Source of the DNA: Apodemus sylvaticus
Taxonomy: Eukaryota > Chordata > Mammalia > Rodentia > Muridae
Direction of reading: 5' to 3'
Assembly (NCBI RefSeq): GCF_947179515.1
Contig: NC_067492.1
Location: forward strand, 15,216,916 to 15,280,915
DNA: 64,000 nt
Below the pieces are notes generated by a model that was not told where the DNA came from, searched no databases, and saw only the letters and a program-made list of their open reading frames with translations. Below, piece after piece: positions 35,838-48,369 of this stretch; within the stretch, counting starts at the first letter, position 1; each line of letters begins with the position of its first letter. The translations under genes were made by a program, and so were the position numbers.

Positions 35838-36059
35838 AGAACAACAGTGCTGGGCATGTGGGATGATTTAGTGGATACTTAGAGTGTTTCAGTTGAGACT
35901 CCCCATTCGCTTTTGTGGTTGCTTCTTTTCAAGGGTTTGAATGATTCTGGGAGATACCTCATTCATACTAAATGGAGTGTAGTCTTGAGCTGTAGCCAAT
36001 TAGCTGAAAGTTAAATTATGCTTTCCTTTCCAAGACCCATAGACAGATCAGCTTTTCAC

Positions 36060-36172
36060 AGTCTCCCTCTCCTTCTCCCTCTCCCTCCCTTTCTCCCCTT
36101 CACTATTTTTCTCTTTCTTCCTATCTCCCTCCTCTTCCTTTTCCTCCTCCTCTTCTTCCTCCTCCTTCTAAT
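36060..36172. repeat. polypyrimidine tract (CCCTCT / TCC)
   Basis: CTCCCTCTCCTTCTCCCTCT and TTCCTCCTCCTCTTCTTCCT with almost no purines. Confidence 0.9.
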
Positions 36173-36663
36173 GTCTCAGCTGGGAGGCCATGCATAAAAC
36201 CTCATTCACTTCCAAGAAAGAGTTTCAGATGCTTCATCCAGTCCTTCTGATTTGCAACTAAAGCCAGGATTGATGGAGACCTAGTTATTTTCTCTAAAGC
36301 ATTCTTTTGCTTGGGGAAAATGAGAGACTTCTATGACAGAGCTGGAGAAATATAAAGACTTTGAAAATCCATTTATGTAAGCCAAGAATCTCCTAGCTGA
36401 AACTGTCTACCTTTCCCCTCTCCTCTTTACATTAGAAAAGTTTTAGTTTTTTAAAGAGGTAGAAAAGAGAGTCTAGAGACTTTCTATAAAAACATGACCT
36501 TCCTGTCCTTAATGGTAATGTCTTCCATTGCAGGGTACATTCATCTGAACTAGAGAATCAACATCATATTAATTAAACTGCAGAGTTTCTTTGAATTTCA
36601 CCAGTTTTCCCTTTAGATTATACCCTCCATCTATCTAGGGTACCATACTGCACTTCCATGTTT

Positions 36664-37000
36664 TCCTAGCTTGAGTTCCTGTTGCTTTGATAAAACACTG
36701 ATCAAAGAAACATAGCCTTCATACCCACAATACCCAACCCATCCACTATTTAGGGAAATTAGGGCAGGAACTCAAGCAACAACCTGGAGTCAGGAACTGA
36801 AACAGAGGCCATGTTACTTACAGCCTGACTTCTTCTGTCATCCAGGCCTTCCTCCCCAGGAATGACACTGTGCCCAGTGGGCTGATCCATCCCACATCCA
36901 TCATGAAGAAAATTCCCCCACAACCTTGTCTCTAAAGACAATTCCTCAATTGGGATCCCTTCTTCTGAGACATGTCTAGTGCCAACACACACATCCTGAC
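36664..37000 (-). mobile_element. rodent LTR-like interspersed repeat, diverged
   Basis: TGAGTTCCTGTTGCTTTGAT, TAAAACACTGATCAAAGA, GGCAGGAACTCAAGCAACAA, CAGAGGCCATGTTACTTACA, GAAAATTCCCCCA and AATTCCTCAATTGGGATCCC match the same family as 11510-11915. Confidence 0.65.
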
Positions 37001-38650
37001 TTCTTTATCTCCTCTCATATGTGACTGCATCTCCGGGCTCTTTGCCTTTTTTGTTTTCATGACCTTGTCAGGTTTGAGTAGTATTGGTGAGATATTTTGA
37101 CGGATTCCCTTTGATCTGAGCTTGTATGATGCTCTGTGATTAAACTGTATAAATTTGGGTAGAGATGAGGTGTCAGTTCATTGCATATCTTTAAAAGTAT
37201 GCTCTATGAATAAGAATAAAGCCTTGTTTGCATCAAATCTTTGCCAGAAATGATGTTATTCATCCATGCTTTGGGTCCAAGACTGTTCTCGGTACTGAGT
37301 ATAAAGGTGAGCCTCTCTTTGCCTCTCTATCTGTTCTTGCCTTCATTCCTTCCAAATCTCCATTCCTTCATCATCCTTTCTTTTCTCTCTCTTCCTCTCT
37401 CCCTACCCCATCATTTCCCTCCATTTCTCTGGAGAATTAATGGGCTTTATGTAAGTCATAATTTTAACCCCCTTTTCTCCTTTTTTTGTGGTGTCATAAG
37501 GCAGATAACAGCATTTCAACTTCATAGATTTTAAATTGCTCACAAGCAGCCAGCTATTGGAAGACATATCTTCAGTGTTAAATTCATGGACCACACAACC
37601 ATCCATGTTTTCTACTAGATAACAGGCTAGACCATGAAACACTGCTCAAGAGAAACCATCTGAAAGGAAATCTTTGTGACTGTAAGGATTCTTCTGTAGC
37701 ATTCACAAAAGGGATTACCTAGACATGGACTGCTGTGCAGCTTCCCAGAGGAGGTGACATTTGAATCATTTAAGAAGATAATTCTGTAAAGAAGAAATAG
37801 GATGCGAGAAAGCACAGAATTTTAGAGTGGTTGGTGTGCTCTGAGAAGAGTGAGCAGGTCGGTGTGGCTGGAAGGAAGCTAGGGAAGGGAGATGCTAATC
37901 TCGGACATGGATACCCCTATATCAGCCAAATGGCGAGGACGCTTGCTGCCCTGGGTTCACTGCTCAGGTGAGGGGGAAAAATCCAAAGTAGAGAACATCC
38001 AACGTCACAATTAGATGCAAATGGATTCCCAGTAGATATGGCATGACGATGTCACATCCAGAACTGGAGCACATCCTGAGTCACAATGCCTAAACTCGGA
38101 GCTTCATCAGCAAGGCATTCGGAATGGGATTGGAACATACCCATAGAGTTCCTGACAGGAGTCCCACACCATTGCTTTATTTTGTTACTTTCATTTAAGG
38201 GCTCATCAACCAATTTTCCACCAGTTTCTCAAGATTTGATTAGGGGCATTACCATCTTCAGCCATCTGGTCATTCTATAGTCAGAGGAAATTGATGTATC
38301 TAAGGCTTTGATGGAGCATTGGCTACATTTGGACCACTCCAGTGACCACACATCCTGCTCTGGTCTGAATTATTTCCCCATGCCCAATTATAGTTCTGTA
38401 AAATCACAGCCTAAGTTGATATTCTTTATGAGCTATCTGCAAAATGTCCACCCTAACTTTTACTGCAAAGCTGACAGAAATCTTGGCACAATTAAGACTG
38501 TATATTTTGCAGAAACTCAGTTTAGGCAGTTTTATCCTCCTGATGCTTAGTTTTTACTCTCACATCAATAGCCATCTAAAATATGTATACCTGAACCAAG
38601 GTCTCACAGCTTTTTAAATGTCTCTACTTATTCCTGAAAATCGACTAAAT
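37001..38650. other. mostly unique intronic sequence
   Basis: 37340-37430 is pyrimidine-rich. No SINE, L1 or gene recognised. Confidence 0.4.
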
Positions 38651-38654
38651 AGTG

Positions 38655-39232
38655 GCATGTGTATATGTGTGTATGTGTGCATATATGTATGTGTGTATAT
38701 GTGTATTTATGTGTATACATGTGTTTATGTTTGTATATGTGTGTATGTATATGTGTATGTATTTGTATGTGTATGTATATATGTGGCTATACATGTGTGT
38801 ATGTATATGTGTATGTATTTGTATGTGTATGTATATGTATACATGTATGTGTCCATGTATATGTGTGTATGTATGTATTTGTATGTGTTTGTATATATGT
38901 GTGTATATATGTATGTGTGTATGTATATGTGTGTATGTATGTGCGTATTTGTATGTACTTGTTTGTATGTGTGTATGTGTATACATGTATGTGTGTATGT
39001 ATATATGTATGTATTTGTATGTGTTTGTATGTGTATACATGTGTGTATGTGTATACATGTATATGTGTGTATGTACATGTATGTGTATGTATGTATTTGT
39101 ATGTGTTTTTATGTGTATACATATGTGTATGTGTATACATGTATACGTGTGTATGTATATGTGTGTATGTATCTGTATGTGTGTGCTTGTATGTGTGTAT
39201 GTGTGTATGTGTGTGTGTTTTCATGTGTGTGC
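38655..39232. repeat. 580-bp TGTATG/TGTGTA satellite-like array
   Basis: Repeated GTGTGTATGTATATGTGTAT modules with ATACATGTATGTG and TTTGTATGTGTTTGTATG variants. The block TGTATACATG recurs many times, suggesting a higher-order period. It is open in all three plus frames and three minus frames, giving C/V/Y/M-rich and T/H/Y/I-rich artefact ORFs up to 271 codons. Confidence 0.96.
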
Positions 39233-39235
39233 ATC

Positions 39236-39428
39236 TATGTGGACGTCAGAGGTCATTCCTCAGGAATTCTCACTGGCTTGAAATTTGCCAAGTAGTGTGG
39301 ATTGGCTGCCTCCAAATGTCCTTGCCTTTGCTTCCTTGGCTTCAGACTTTTTGTGTAGGTTCTTGGAGACCAAACTCATGCCTATATGCACACATGGCAA
39401 GCACTTTACTAACACACATTGCCCCAGT
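39236..39428 (-). mobile_element. RSINE1/B4A-type SINE
   Basis: GTCAGAGGTCATTCCTCAGG, CTGGCTTGAAATTTGCCAAG, AGGTTCTTGGAGACCAAACT, GGCAAGCACTTTACTAACAC and TTGCCCCAGTCC. The satellite lies at its tail, consistent with expansion from the SINE's GT-rich end. Confidence 0.7.
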
Positions 39429-39429
39429 C

Positions 39430-41300
39430 CTGAGTAAGTGGAAACATGAAAACAAATGGCCTATGTTCTCCTAACATTCTGGGTTGTTGAGTGGAGAAAG
39501 AATAGGTTTAAAATCATACAGGGTAGGGCACAAATTGTGTCTCTTCTATTGCTTCATGTGCTTTTCTTAATTCACAGTGGGATTTCCACTGTGAGGGGCC
39601 AGGAAAAATGGCCTCTGTGACAAATTATTCCACAGTTTGGAACTTCCAAAACACATCTTTCTTATACTATGCCTCTGGAAATCTCACATCTGAAGTGGAT
39701 TTCACTCAGCTGAAACCATGCTAGTAGAGGTGTTTCTTTCTGTGGACTCAAGATTCTGTGTCTCTCTTAGAATCTAGAAGCCATGCAAAGGGGCTAGGGA
39801 CTCAGGTATCTTCAGGAGCATTATCCTGCCTACCACAGAAACTGTACACAGGGTGGCTGGGACAGTGGCTTGGGATTCCTCCATTCTTCTCCAGGGGTGT
39901 CACAAACAATGCAAGTGAACTTGCCCTGAGGGGGCTCCATGACCATCTGTCTTGTCTTGGGAGAAATCTGGTTATAAGTAGGAGGACTCACTCATATCCT
40001 CAATGTGGGGTGGAGGTAGTCCAGGCCTTCCCCAGGACAGTCTTCATTTCTGCAAGACATTGTCACCCCTGCCCAGAGTGCATGGCTGTCTCTGTGTGTA
40101 ACTATGTGTACTGAGCAATATTGGGAGTCCACATGGTAGGAACTTGACTTTACCCAAGGACAATCCCTGGCTTTGGGCAGGAATCTGCCTTTAGGACATA
40201 ATAGGGAAGTAGGTTAAGGCAGGAATTTTTATCCTAGGGTGGAGAAGCTCAGTGAAGGTTAAGCTCATTGTTCCTCCAGGTCTAGGAATTCCTGAATTAA
40301 GCAGGTGATCCACTCAGCTGCCCAAGCAGTCGAGACAAGGACCTCCAAGAGAAGCTAGACAACTTCCACCAGAACTCAGCCCAGAGTCTGGGAGGAAGGG
40401 TTTGCCCCAACTGTTAAAAGGTCTGACATTAAAGTTTTGGCCTCGATCAGTGAAACATTGTCCTGGCCCTTCTTTCTTTTCGCCCCTTCCCCATCTATCC
40501 CTCAGCTTCTGTTCCAGCAACCCAGTTCGTGAGAGCTGCTGGCAGCTATGAAATACAACAACTATGTCCTCGGTCCACACTCCTTGCTTTAATGGTGACC
40601 TTGAATTTTGTCAATTTGACTAACAATTTGGTTTGGGAGCAATGTCATTCAAGACCCCTTCCTCTGGAGAGACAGGAGGCCCATCTTTCCAAAGATGAAG
40701 CCAAACCACATCTTCTTGGTTCTCACACTTTGACTCTCACAGAATTTTATTTTTCTTCAATGCTGTTAGATAGTCTTGGTAGCACAGCATAAAGAGAGTT
40801 CGAGGAAATACAGCACAGGCTGAATAAACAGCTCTAGAGAAGATTCTGATGGTTTTCCCACATACATTCTCTATGAGAAACCACAGAAGAGCTGCCACCT
40901 AGTCTCCAAACCAGTATTTCTCTGGCCAATGGGTTGGGCTCCATCACATGAACATAAGCTTTCTTTCATCAATGATCATGCCCCTTAGTTTCACTAGCTT
41001 TTATGAGAACAACAGAGAAAACTTTTGTCCATCTCAAACAATGCTTTAACACAGCCCAGCCTGTGTTGTGCTCACTAACTTATTTTCCTTCTCTTCATCG
41101 CCCTTTACTTCATCTCTTCACCTCTTTCTCCTTTTAGTCATTAACAATATCTACAATTGCAGAATGAGGCAGAGTAAAAATTCGGTTGAGTTCCCAAGAA
41201 TTTCTTTTCATTTATGAGAAATGTACTCTTGATAGGTGCCTATTTGTTCTCAGCACAAAAAGAAAGAGAAATAAAACAATGTTATTCTATGCAAATGGGA
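39430..41300. other. mostly unique intronic sequence
   Basis: The 118-codon plus-strand ORF (39758-40114) lacks a recognisable family. No repeat recognised. Confidence 0.4.
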
Positions 41301-41840
41301 TGTTCTAGTTTGCTTTCTGTTGCAATGATAAAACTTGCTACCCAAAAGCAGTGTGGTAAGAAGAGGTTCGTTTGGATTACAATTCCAAGTAACAGTTCAC
41401 CATCAAGGAAAGTTGTGGCAGGAACTCCAGGCAGGAACCTAGAGAGAGAAACTGATGCAGAGACCACAGGGGACTGTGTTGCTTACTTTCTTGCCCAGTG
41501 CACGAGACTGGGCATTTCAGCAATCTCAATCTGGAGGCTTTAAAGACGTCTGGAGAGCTACTACTCATCTTTAGTCAACATTATAAGCCTAAGAAATCGG
41601 TTCCACTATCATTGAAAGAATGTGGCAGCAATAAGAAAGATGGACTTTCCAATAAGAGTGCAAGCAAGAAGGCAAAAAGCAAGGTGTATCCTCCATGTCT
41701 TTTTATATCTTGGTTGCTCTTAGAAGATGCTGCCATATTTAGGGTAGCCTTCCTGATTAAAACAGTCTGATCAAGAAAGTCCAGGTAATAGCCTGGTATT
41801 TCTAGTTGATCCCAGAGCCAATCAAAATTGTCAAGTGAGT
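41301..41840 (-). mobile_element. rodent LTR-like interspersed repeat, diverged or with insert
   Basis: TTGCTTTCTGTTGCAATGAT, TAAAACTTGCTACCCAAAAG, TCACCATCAAGGAAAGTTGT, GGCAGGAACTCCAGGCAGGA and GATGCAGAGACCACAGGGGA match the family at 11510-11915; CAATCAAAATTGTCAAGTGA near 41820 may be its distal end. The middle (41530-41800) does not match. Confidence 0.55.
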
Positions 41841-42191
41841 GTAATGAACTATCAGACAACCCTTGCCAAGATTGAAGCCAGCACCACCACACAGATGGGT
41901 GCTTCTGCTGGCAACATGAAAGCATCCCCAAACTTTGTATGCAGAACACACCGAGACCGTAAATGCCAGCTTTCTAAATGGCCTGCTTGCTCTTAGCAGA
42001 TTTCTAGAAAGGAAATCCATCTTGTTTTTAGGGGGCATTTCATTTTATTCCATCTTTACTAGTGGTCAGAAGACATCAGTAAATTTGTGAGTGAGATGAA
42101 AGATCTAATCTTAAGACGTTCTGGAATTTCACACCCTTGCTTTTGGATGTGAAGCTGATTTTTTCAGAAGAGAAATGTAGAAATGACATTC

Positions 42192-42452
42192 ATGGGATGG
42201 GAAAAGTACTCTGGTAAGGTGTTTACTGTACAAGCATGAGGATCTGGGTTCCATATTCAGCATCTGTGGTGGTTCTTATCCCAGTGTAAGGGAGGTATAG
42301 ATGGAAGGATCCACAGGCCTTGCTGGCCAGTCAGCCTAGGTAAATTGGGAGCATCAGGCTCAGTGACAGACTTTTGTTTCAAAAAATAAGGTGAAGAGTG
42401 ACTGAGGAAGACACTTGATGTCCTGGTGTCAACCTCTGTCTTCCTCTTTCTC

Positions 42453-42455
<3 letters not shown>
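42192..42455 (+). mobile_element. RSINE1/B4-type SINE
   Basis: GTACAAGCATGAGGATCTGG, GTTCTTATCCCAGTGTAAGG, CTTGCTGGCCAGTCAGCCTA, AAAAAATAAGGTGAAGAGTG, ACTGAGGAAGACACTTGATG and CAACCTCTGTCTTCC, ending in a CA array. Confidence 0.85.
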
Positions 42456-42545
<90 letters not shown>

Positions 42546-42650
42546 CAGAGACAGAGACAGACAGACAGAGACAGAGAGACAGTCAGAGACAGAGAGACAA
42601 AGAGAGACAGAGAGAGATAGAGAGACAGAGAGAGAGACAGACAGAGAGAA
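42456..42650. repeat. (AC)n(AG)n(ACAG)n compound microsatellite
   Basis: About 15 AC units, 20 AG units and then ACAGAG/GACAGAC modules; it is the expanded tail of the adjacent SINE. Confidence 0.97.
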
Positions 42651-43657
42651 TTTACTTTACGCTTCAGAAAATTCTGTAGATGTAAGAAGCCAAGGTTCTT
42701 ATTTTAAATCAATATTAACCAAACTACAATTAAAATATCTGAGATAGATTCAATTATAAGATTTCATCTCAGAGCCACCAAACAGAATCACAACTTTAGA
42801 CACCTCTGAAATTCTTTTAGATTGTACCTTCTCTTCTGAATTTATGCATCCATAGATTCGAGATCATGGTGTGTGCTTAATGAATATTTGTTGAGCTAGT
42901 AATACCACCTACTCTCAGAAAGATGAAAGTTCCAGCCAAATCTCAGAACATGCCAAGCCTAGTGCTTGTCCACGTGAAGACATACAATATGCATTGGACA
43001 TAGACACCAAGACAAATTGAAACCATAGAAGAAAACCCCGCCATTCCTGAACTATAGAGCAGAAGTTTTGATTTCTTTCATTGCCCCACCTGGCAAAGAT
43101 ACCTCTGAGAGACTGCACATAGACTATTCCCATGTATGATACTCTCCTGGGTGACCTAAGCGACATGTGCAGTTCTCAGTGGGACAGGTTAATCTCTGTG
43201 CTCAGTTTTCTTCCCATTTAACAAAATATACCAGAGTACAGTGCATTAGAATGTTACCACAAGAATTATGCCAAATTCTGCAGTTAGTTGCAAAGAATAT
43301 TATGCACTATCTTGGCATTTTATGTGGTATCTGTAGGACGTGAAGTTCATAGGTATCTTATAATGTTCAACACAGCACTTGCTTATCAGTGTCTCTCTAC
43401 AAAAGCCATGCCTGAGACCGCTGTGTCCTCACATGACATGCTGAGACCACCCTAACTCCAAGAGAGACCATCTCTGAGATTTAATTTTAACCTAACTCCA
43501 CTGCAATAATCTATAAAGGCTTTTGCAATTCATGCCGCCACTACTGTAGATAATTCCTACCAATGACTGCAACTCATATAAGATCCGTATTGTCAATTTC
43601 AACTCCATTGGTACCATCAGGACCTTGAAGAAATTGAACCACAAGCAGCAAACTTAC
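42651..43657. other. unique intronic sequence 5' (on the plus map) of the 216-bp Vat1l exon
   Basis: No repeat recognised. This is the donor-proximal 1 kb of the 39-kb intron. Confidence 0.45.
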
Positions 43658-43873
43658 CACTCCACCACCAGCTGAGTGCACGAGCACGGACATCCCTTCA
43701 CGGAGGTTGGCAATCTCAAAAAGCATTGTGTATGCAGTGACGAAGTTCATGGGGAAGGCAGCGGCCTCAGAGAAACTCATGTCATCCGGGATCTTGTAGA
43801 CAAACTCCACTGGAGTGCAGACCACCTCAGCCCAGGCATTGTAGTTGACAAATGCCATTACACGGTCTCCAAT
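43658..43873 (-). CDS. Vat1l: Vat1l coding exon (probably exon 3): domain linker and start of Rossmann fold
   Basis: The exon encodes exactly 72 codons, IGDRVMAFVNYNAWAEVVCT through FPMNFVTAYTMLFEIANLR to VLVHSAGGGV, roughly residues 122-193. GDRV and YNAWAEVV complete the N-terminal catalytic-like domain. AAAFPMNFVTAY is the helix leading into the coenzyme domain. SVLVHSAGGGV is the first beta strand and the start of the glycine-rich dinucleotide loop. The acceptor is a strong T-rich tract ending TTTATTCTCAG. The donor is GTG|GTAAGT, close to consensus. Both boundaries are phase 0, so skipping this 72-codon exon would break phase, because the preceding exon ends in phase 0 while the following exon starts in phase 0: skipping keeps frame but deletes the core. 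Open reading continues on both sides of the exon, so ORF length alone misplaces its ends; the splice sites and family alignment set them. Confidence 0.96.
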
Positions 43874-44234
43874 CTGAGAATAAAGAAATTCAAGGTTAAA
43901 TGGGGTTCTGACAAGGACTGGACGCATTGGGTGCTGTCCATGGTATATAACGCGCACAGCGTTTTTCTTACACAATATACAGACTGTTTCTCCCAATGCA
44001 TATACACTGCGAGTTCTGTAGAAATCTTTACAATTTTCATATTTGCTTTTTGATGAAACGAACTCTTTTCCATGCATTTGTAGTAAAAACTCACGTAAAC
44101 TGCTATTAAATAATATGATTATTTACTGAACCATTGAGAGTTCTGGCGATCTGGCGCTATCTGCCCATCTTCCCTATTGTTTCTCCTCACAGCTACAAAT
44201 TCAGGGAAACTCATTCTGTTATTGCAATAACTCT

Positions 44235-44312
44235 TTTCTTCTTCCTCCCCTCATCTTCCTCCTCCTCCTCCTCTTCTTCTTCTTCCTCCTCCTCCTCCCT
44301 TATTTCTCCTTC
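44235..44312. repeat. (TCC)n(TTC)n polypyrimidine tract
   Basis: CATCTTCCTCCTCCTCCTCC followed by TTC and TCC units; encodes a poly-Ser artefact. Confidence 0.93.
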
Positions 44313-44321
44313 TCAAACCAT

Positions 44322-44525
44322 CTCATGTGTTCTAGGATGGCCAAAAACTTGCTATATGGCTGAGGATGACCGTGAACTCTTATCTTCCTGTCTCCACCTT
44401 CCAAGAAGTGGGATTCTAGGCATGCCCCAGTTTTCTGGCTTTTATATGCTGGCTAAGGACGTCAAATCAGTAGTACCCTGTGCGTGCTAGATAAACATTC
44501 TATTAACTGAGCTATACTTTTGTCT
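44322..44525 (-). mobile_element. B4 (B1 + ID) SINE, diverged
   Basis: GATGGCCAAAAACTTGCTAT, CTGAGGATGACCGTGAACTC, TTCCAAGAAGTGGGATTCTA (B1-like part) and CTATTAACTGAGCTATACTT (ID-like part). Confidence 0.75.
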
Positions 44526-44529
44526 CCTG

Positions 44530-47500
44530 TCACTAGAATTCTGAAGATTGTCCAGGTGTGAGCAGAGGCTGATCTGTACTGGTATGTACATCTGATAAAG
44601 CAGAAGGACCATACAGCTCTTCCGTTCTCCTTCCCAATCTGCCATCTGCCTGTACTGTGAGCCCTTCCTCTAAGGCTTTTATTAGCCCTCATATCCAAGT
44701 GCCCCTGGATTCACACCCTGGCTTGGAACCTCTCTTCTCGAGAGTCTGTTCTATTTGTACATTTGATTATAACAGAAAGAAAACATCCACTGAACAAAAA
44801 TAATCATATACTATATGCTAAATTCCAATTTTCATATTACATCAGTTATTTAGATTCCATGACAGCTTTCTGGGGTATTAGTCTCACTATGCACATGTTG
44901 AAACCGAGGGCAAATTCTATCTCTCGCCTGAGGTCACACAGGCAAAGATCAGTCCATCATATATCTTTTCATGACATCACAATGCTCTCCTGCCATGATT
45001 ATTTCTTTAATCCCCTTCTTAGTCTTGAATAGTGAATGAATTACAGTTCACACTCTTCAATTGTTAACATTCTCTGAAAAACTGCAGGTGGCAAATACTT
45101 TGAGTGGCAGGTCTTAGGAGGTAATTCTATCTGGAAGGAATATCTTAGTAGAAAGTAAGCTCTTAGGCTGACTGCAGGAGAATGGGGGTGTTTCAGACAT
45201 TGATCCAAAAGAGTAAAGATCATGTTTCTCTTAGGGTTGATGTGATCCAAGAGACTCCATAGTAGTCTTCTTTCTAAAACCAGACAGATCTGTGTATTGG
45301 GGATCAGGTGGCTATAACTTCAGTCTGTGAATTTCACAGTGTCTATAAAGGTTTACTGATGTACCTTGGCACCTATCAGACATGGGTTAAGAGGAGCTCA
45401 ATTAGATATGTCATGGGATCTACAGAAGTAGGAACGATATTTATAGTGCTCCTCACATCTCTGTCCCAAAATCAATGCATCCCTGCAGGAGCTTGGATAG
45501 CTTAATTCAGGAGAGATATCTGAGCCACAAAATCCTAGTAGGCAGGTCTCCTTGCTCTGAGAGAACAGTTAATCACCACAGTGATCTGATGGCTGGGCAC
45601 AGGGGAGTATCTGATACTTTCATCATTCTTTTTTCTTGTAAGATTTGGCTTAGACACAGATTCTCCTATCTCTGACTCTTTTCTGGTCTAGACGATGAGA
45701 GGTCCTTGATCAAACTTATTTGTGGCTCTGGTTCAAACTTGCCTCTTCTTTTTCTTCTTCTCCTTCTCTCAAGATTGTAAGTACTCCTAGACTCACTGAA
45801 TGCTGGATAGAAGAAGTTCTCCACTTTGATAGACATAATTTGGATTTCAAGTTTAAACATAAATATATTTGATAATTTTGGGGGCAGAGGTTCTGGACTT
45901 AGAATCTGATGTATATTAAAATTGCCTTCTAATGAAACCAAACCTAGCATTTCTAAAGATATTCTTATCTACCTCCCAATTCCAAGACACTTTTGATCCT
46001 TTGCAACCAATGTATTAAAACCTTCCAAGAGCCATGGATTCCAGGTTATACCATTGCCCCGAATTACAATGTCAGTGTTAAGGTACCTTCTGATGATCTA
46101 ACCTTCTGATGTCATCTAACCACTCTATTTTGGTGATAAGAGAATCCGTTAAGGCAGGCTGGTTAAACTTCCCTGAGCACTGAGAACAGGACTAGGAGTT
46201 CAGAACACTCTCATTTATTTGTTTCTCATGCCCAGAGAGACTCCCTCCACACCTAGTTCATTGTGTTTGTGTCCAACGTGATCCCAGGATTATTGATCCT
46301 AGCAGACATAAAGCTTGGTAGAAGAGTGATCCGTATAAACCCATGGGCGAGGGATGAACAAGAGAAATCAGGCTTCAGGTGAAATAGGACAGCAGTGTTG
46401 GATGGCAACAGTGATAAGCAATGTTTAGTGGATGTGTGGCACAGGAAGGTATCTTCCTAAAGGCTTTGTGTGGTTTGATGCATGCAAGCATTGGCAAACC
46501 CACGAAGGCATGGGCAGCAGCTGCACTCCTAGCAATAGCTGGCCTATCCCAACGCTGGGAAAAGGGAAGGAAAAGAACAATGCTTGTGAAATGATGAGGT
46601 TGCTGTTGTTTTGTTTTGTTTTGTTTTGTAGCACATCATTATTAAAGATAAATGGGAACAGCAGAAGAAACACTAACAGTTTGCATGGGTCACCAAGTGC
46701 TAGATAAACGAAAACATTTGTGGATTTGAAACATTAGCTCTTTATATTACAGCTTTCAAATATAACAGATTTGCTATGGTCAATGTCAACTCCCAAGAAT
46801 TAATGGCTTTTCCTAAAAAAAAAAATGGTTCAGTTTTTACATATTTTTCTTATAATTGATTCTACTGCTTCTTCCCCTATAGCTTAGTGTTTGCTTTCTA
46901 ACCTTATCCAACAGTAGCAGCAACTTCTTTAAGAAGGGCTCCACCATAGCCCTTGGGTACAAATGAATGACCTTTAGTATGCTCATTTAAAGGAAGCCAA
47001 AGAAATATCAAATCACTGTCAAATGTTCTAGATCTAGAACAGAATCATGACTGGCATCTTGGTGCTTCAACTCTAGACACAAATAAGTAAAGCCACTGTG
47101 ACTGAGGTAAAGTGCTATGAAGAAAACATACTGCCTATAAGTACACGACAGTAGAATCTATGATGCCACACTCAAAGTGACCATTCAAAGCACTTTCGCC
47201 ATCTCTAGAATGGACACAGAATTCATGAAGTAATATAGATCCAGTGCACATAGCACAGTGCATGGAAACCAGGAAAAGGGCAACATGTGCTATCTGTCTT
47301 ACAAAGAATAATGTGTTTCTGAAACTCAGTCATCCACACATCAGTGACACACAGCAGCAAAGACCTGCTCCACTGCACAAAGCAGAAGGAATGGATGACT
47401 AGTGACTAAACTGAGCAGAAAAAAGAAATGTCACCCCATGGTAGAAACTGTTAAGTGTTGTCTTCAGTGTAAGCATATGAACCAGATCACAAAGAGATCT

Positions 47501-48360
47501 TCTTCATGTAATTGTGAAAACGGAGACATATACTTGGTACCCCAGAGTAGCTAATGGCCTCCAGTTTCCGCACGAAAGGAAATGAATTGAGTGTCTCGAT
47601 GTACTTCACAGTGAAAGTGTATGACCACTCTCAACATCAGTCTATCAAATTCATGCATTTATGTCATTCTCAAAATTGCACGCATGACTAGGCAATAGGA
47701 TTGGCATATGCACAAATACTCACATATATGTGAAGTATATATGCCTATTTATCCAATTAGTTTATTCTAGTAAGAAAACTAAAATCAGCCCTGAGACCAT
47801 GAGCCCCACATCAGTCCTTTACTCATGGCCCCTGACAGCAACTTTTCAAGCCTTTGCTATTGATCACATCAAATGTGCCATGGACCACATTGCTACATGG
47901 GATTTTATATCCAACGTTAAGAATCTTAAGTCAGAATCACACGGAGTGTATTAGTGTCGGCTTTCTCCCATATTACACTCTGTATGGAAACATGCAGGGG
48001 CCCTTTAAAAACATATGCACAGCTGAGAATCACTGGCAGAAGAGAGGGGCTGAACTGAAGGCCTGATATTACTGTCAAGTCAGGGCTAACTAGAAGATAA
48101 GCTATATTTAAAGAATGGACGCATCTAATTGAGAATGTTAAGTTATTCCTCTAAATCAAGACTAATCACATTTCTGGTAACTGATATTTATTCACTGCTC
48201 AAGGCTAACAGAGCAAGCAGACTGAGATTTTCATTTGGGGCCATGTGGGAGAGTGAAGAACAAACAGATCCAGGTAGATGCAGCATTTCCAGGAAGTGAT
48301 AGATGTGTGCCTTGGTGAATATCTACTAGGAACAGAGAAAGGAAAGTTGTATTTAAAAAT
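44530..48360. other. mostly unique intronic sequence
   Basis: Except for a TTTTG pentanucleotide run at 46604-46629, no element is recognised in 3.8 kb. The minus-strand ORF at 45666-45950 and others show no family. Confidence 0.45.
46604..46629. repeat. (GTTTT)n short tandem repeat
   Basis: Five consecutive GTTTT units. Confidence 0.95.
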
Positions 48361-48369
48361 CTAAAGCTC

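Larger units (their letters stand above)
4458..43657 (-). other. Vat1l: Vat1l intron of 39.2 kb interrupting the cofactor loop
   Basis: The intron is bounded by GTAAGT (minus strand, from 43657 down) and TTTTCAG (ending at 4458). It is phase 0. It holds most of the SINEs, all the LTR-like repeats except those in the upstream intron, and several large microsatellites. No splice-flanked, conserved-looking ORF was found inside it on either strand. Its length could shelter a separate transcript or enhancers, but the sequence alone does not show one. Confidence 0.9.

Noticed and set aside
38618..39474. Plus-strand ORFs of 209-271 codons and minus-strand ORFs of 117-145 codons
   Set aside because: They are translations of the TGTATG satellite, open in all frames, with no compositional or domain sign of a protein.
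43574..44077. Taking the full 167-codon minus-strand ORF as an exon or a single-exon gene
   Set aside because: Only IGDRV...GGGV (43658-43873) matches VAT1L and it is bounded by consensus AG and GT sites; the flanks are intron read-through.
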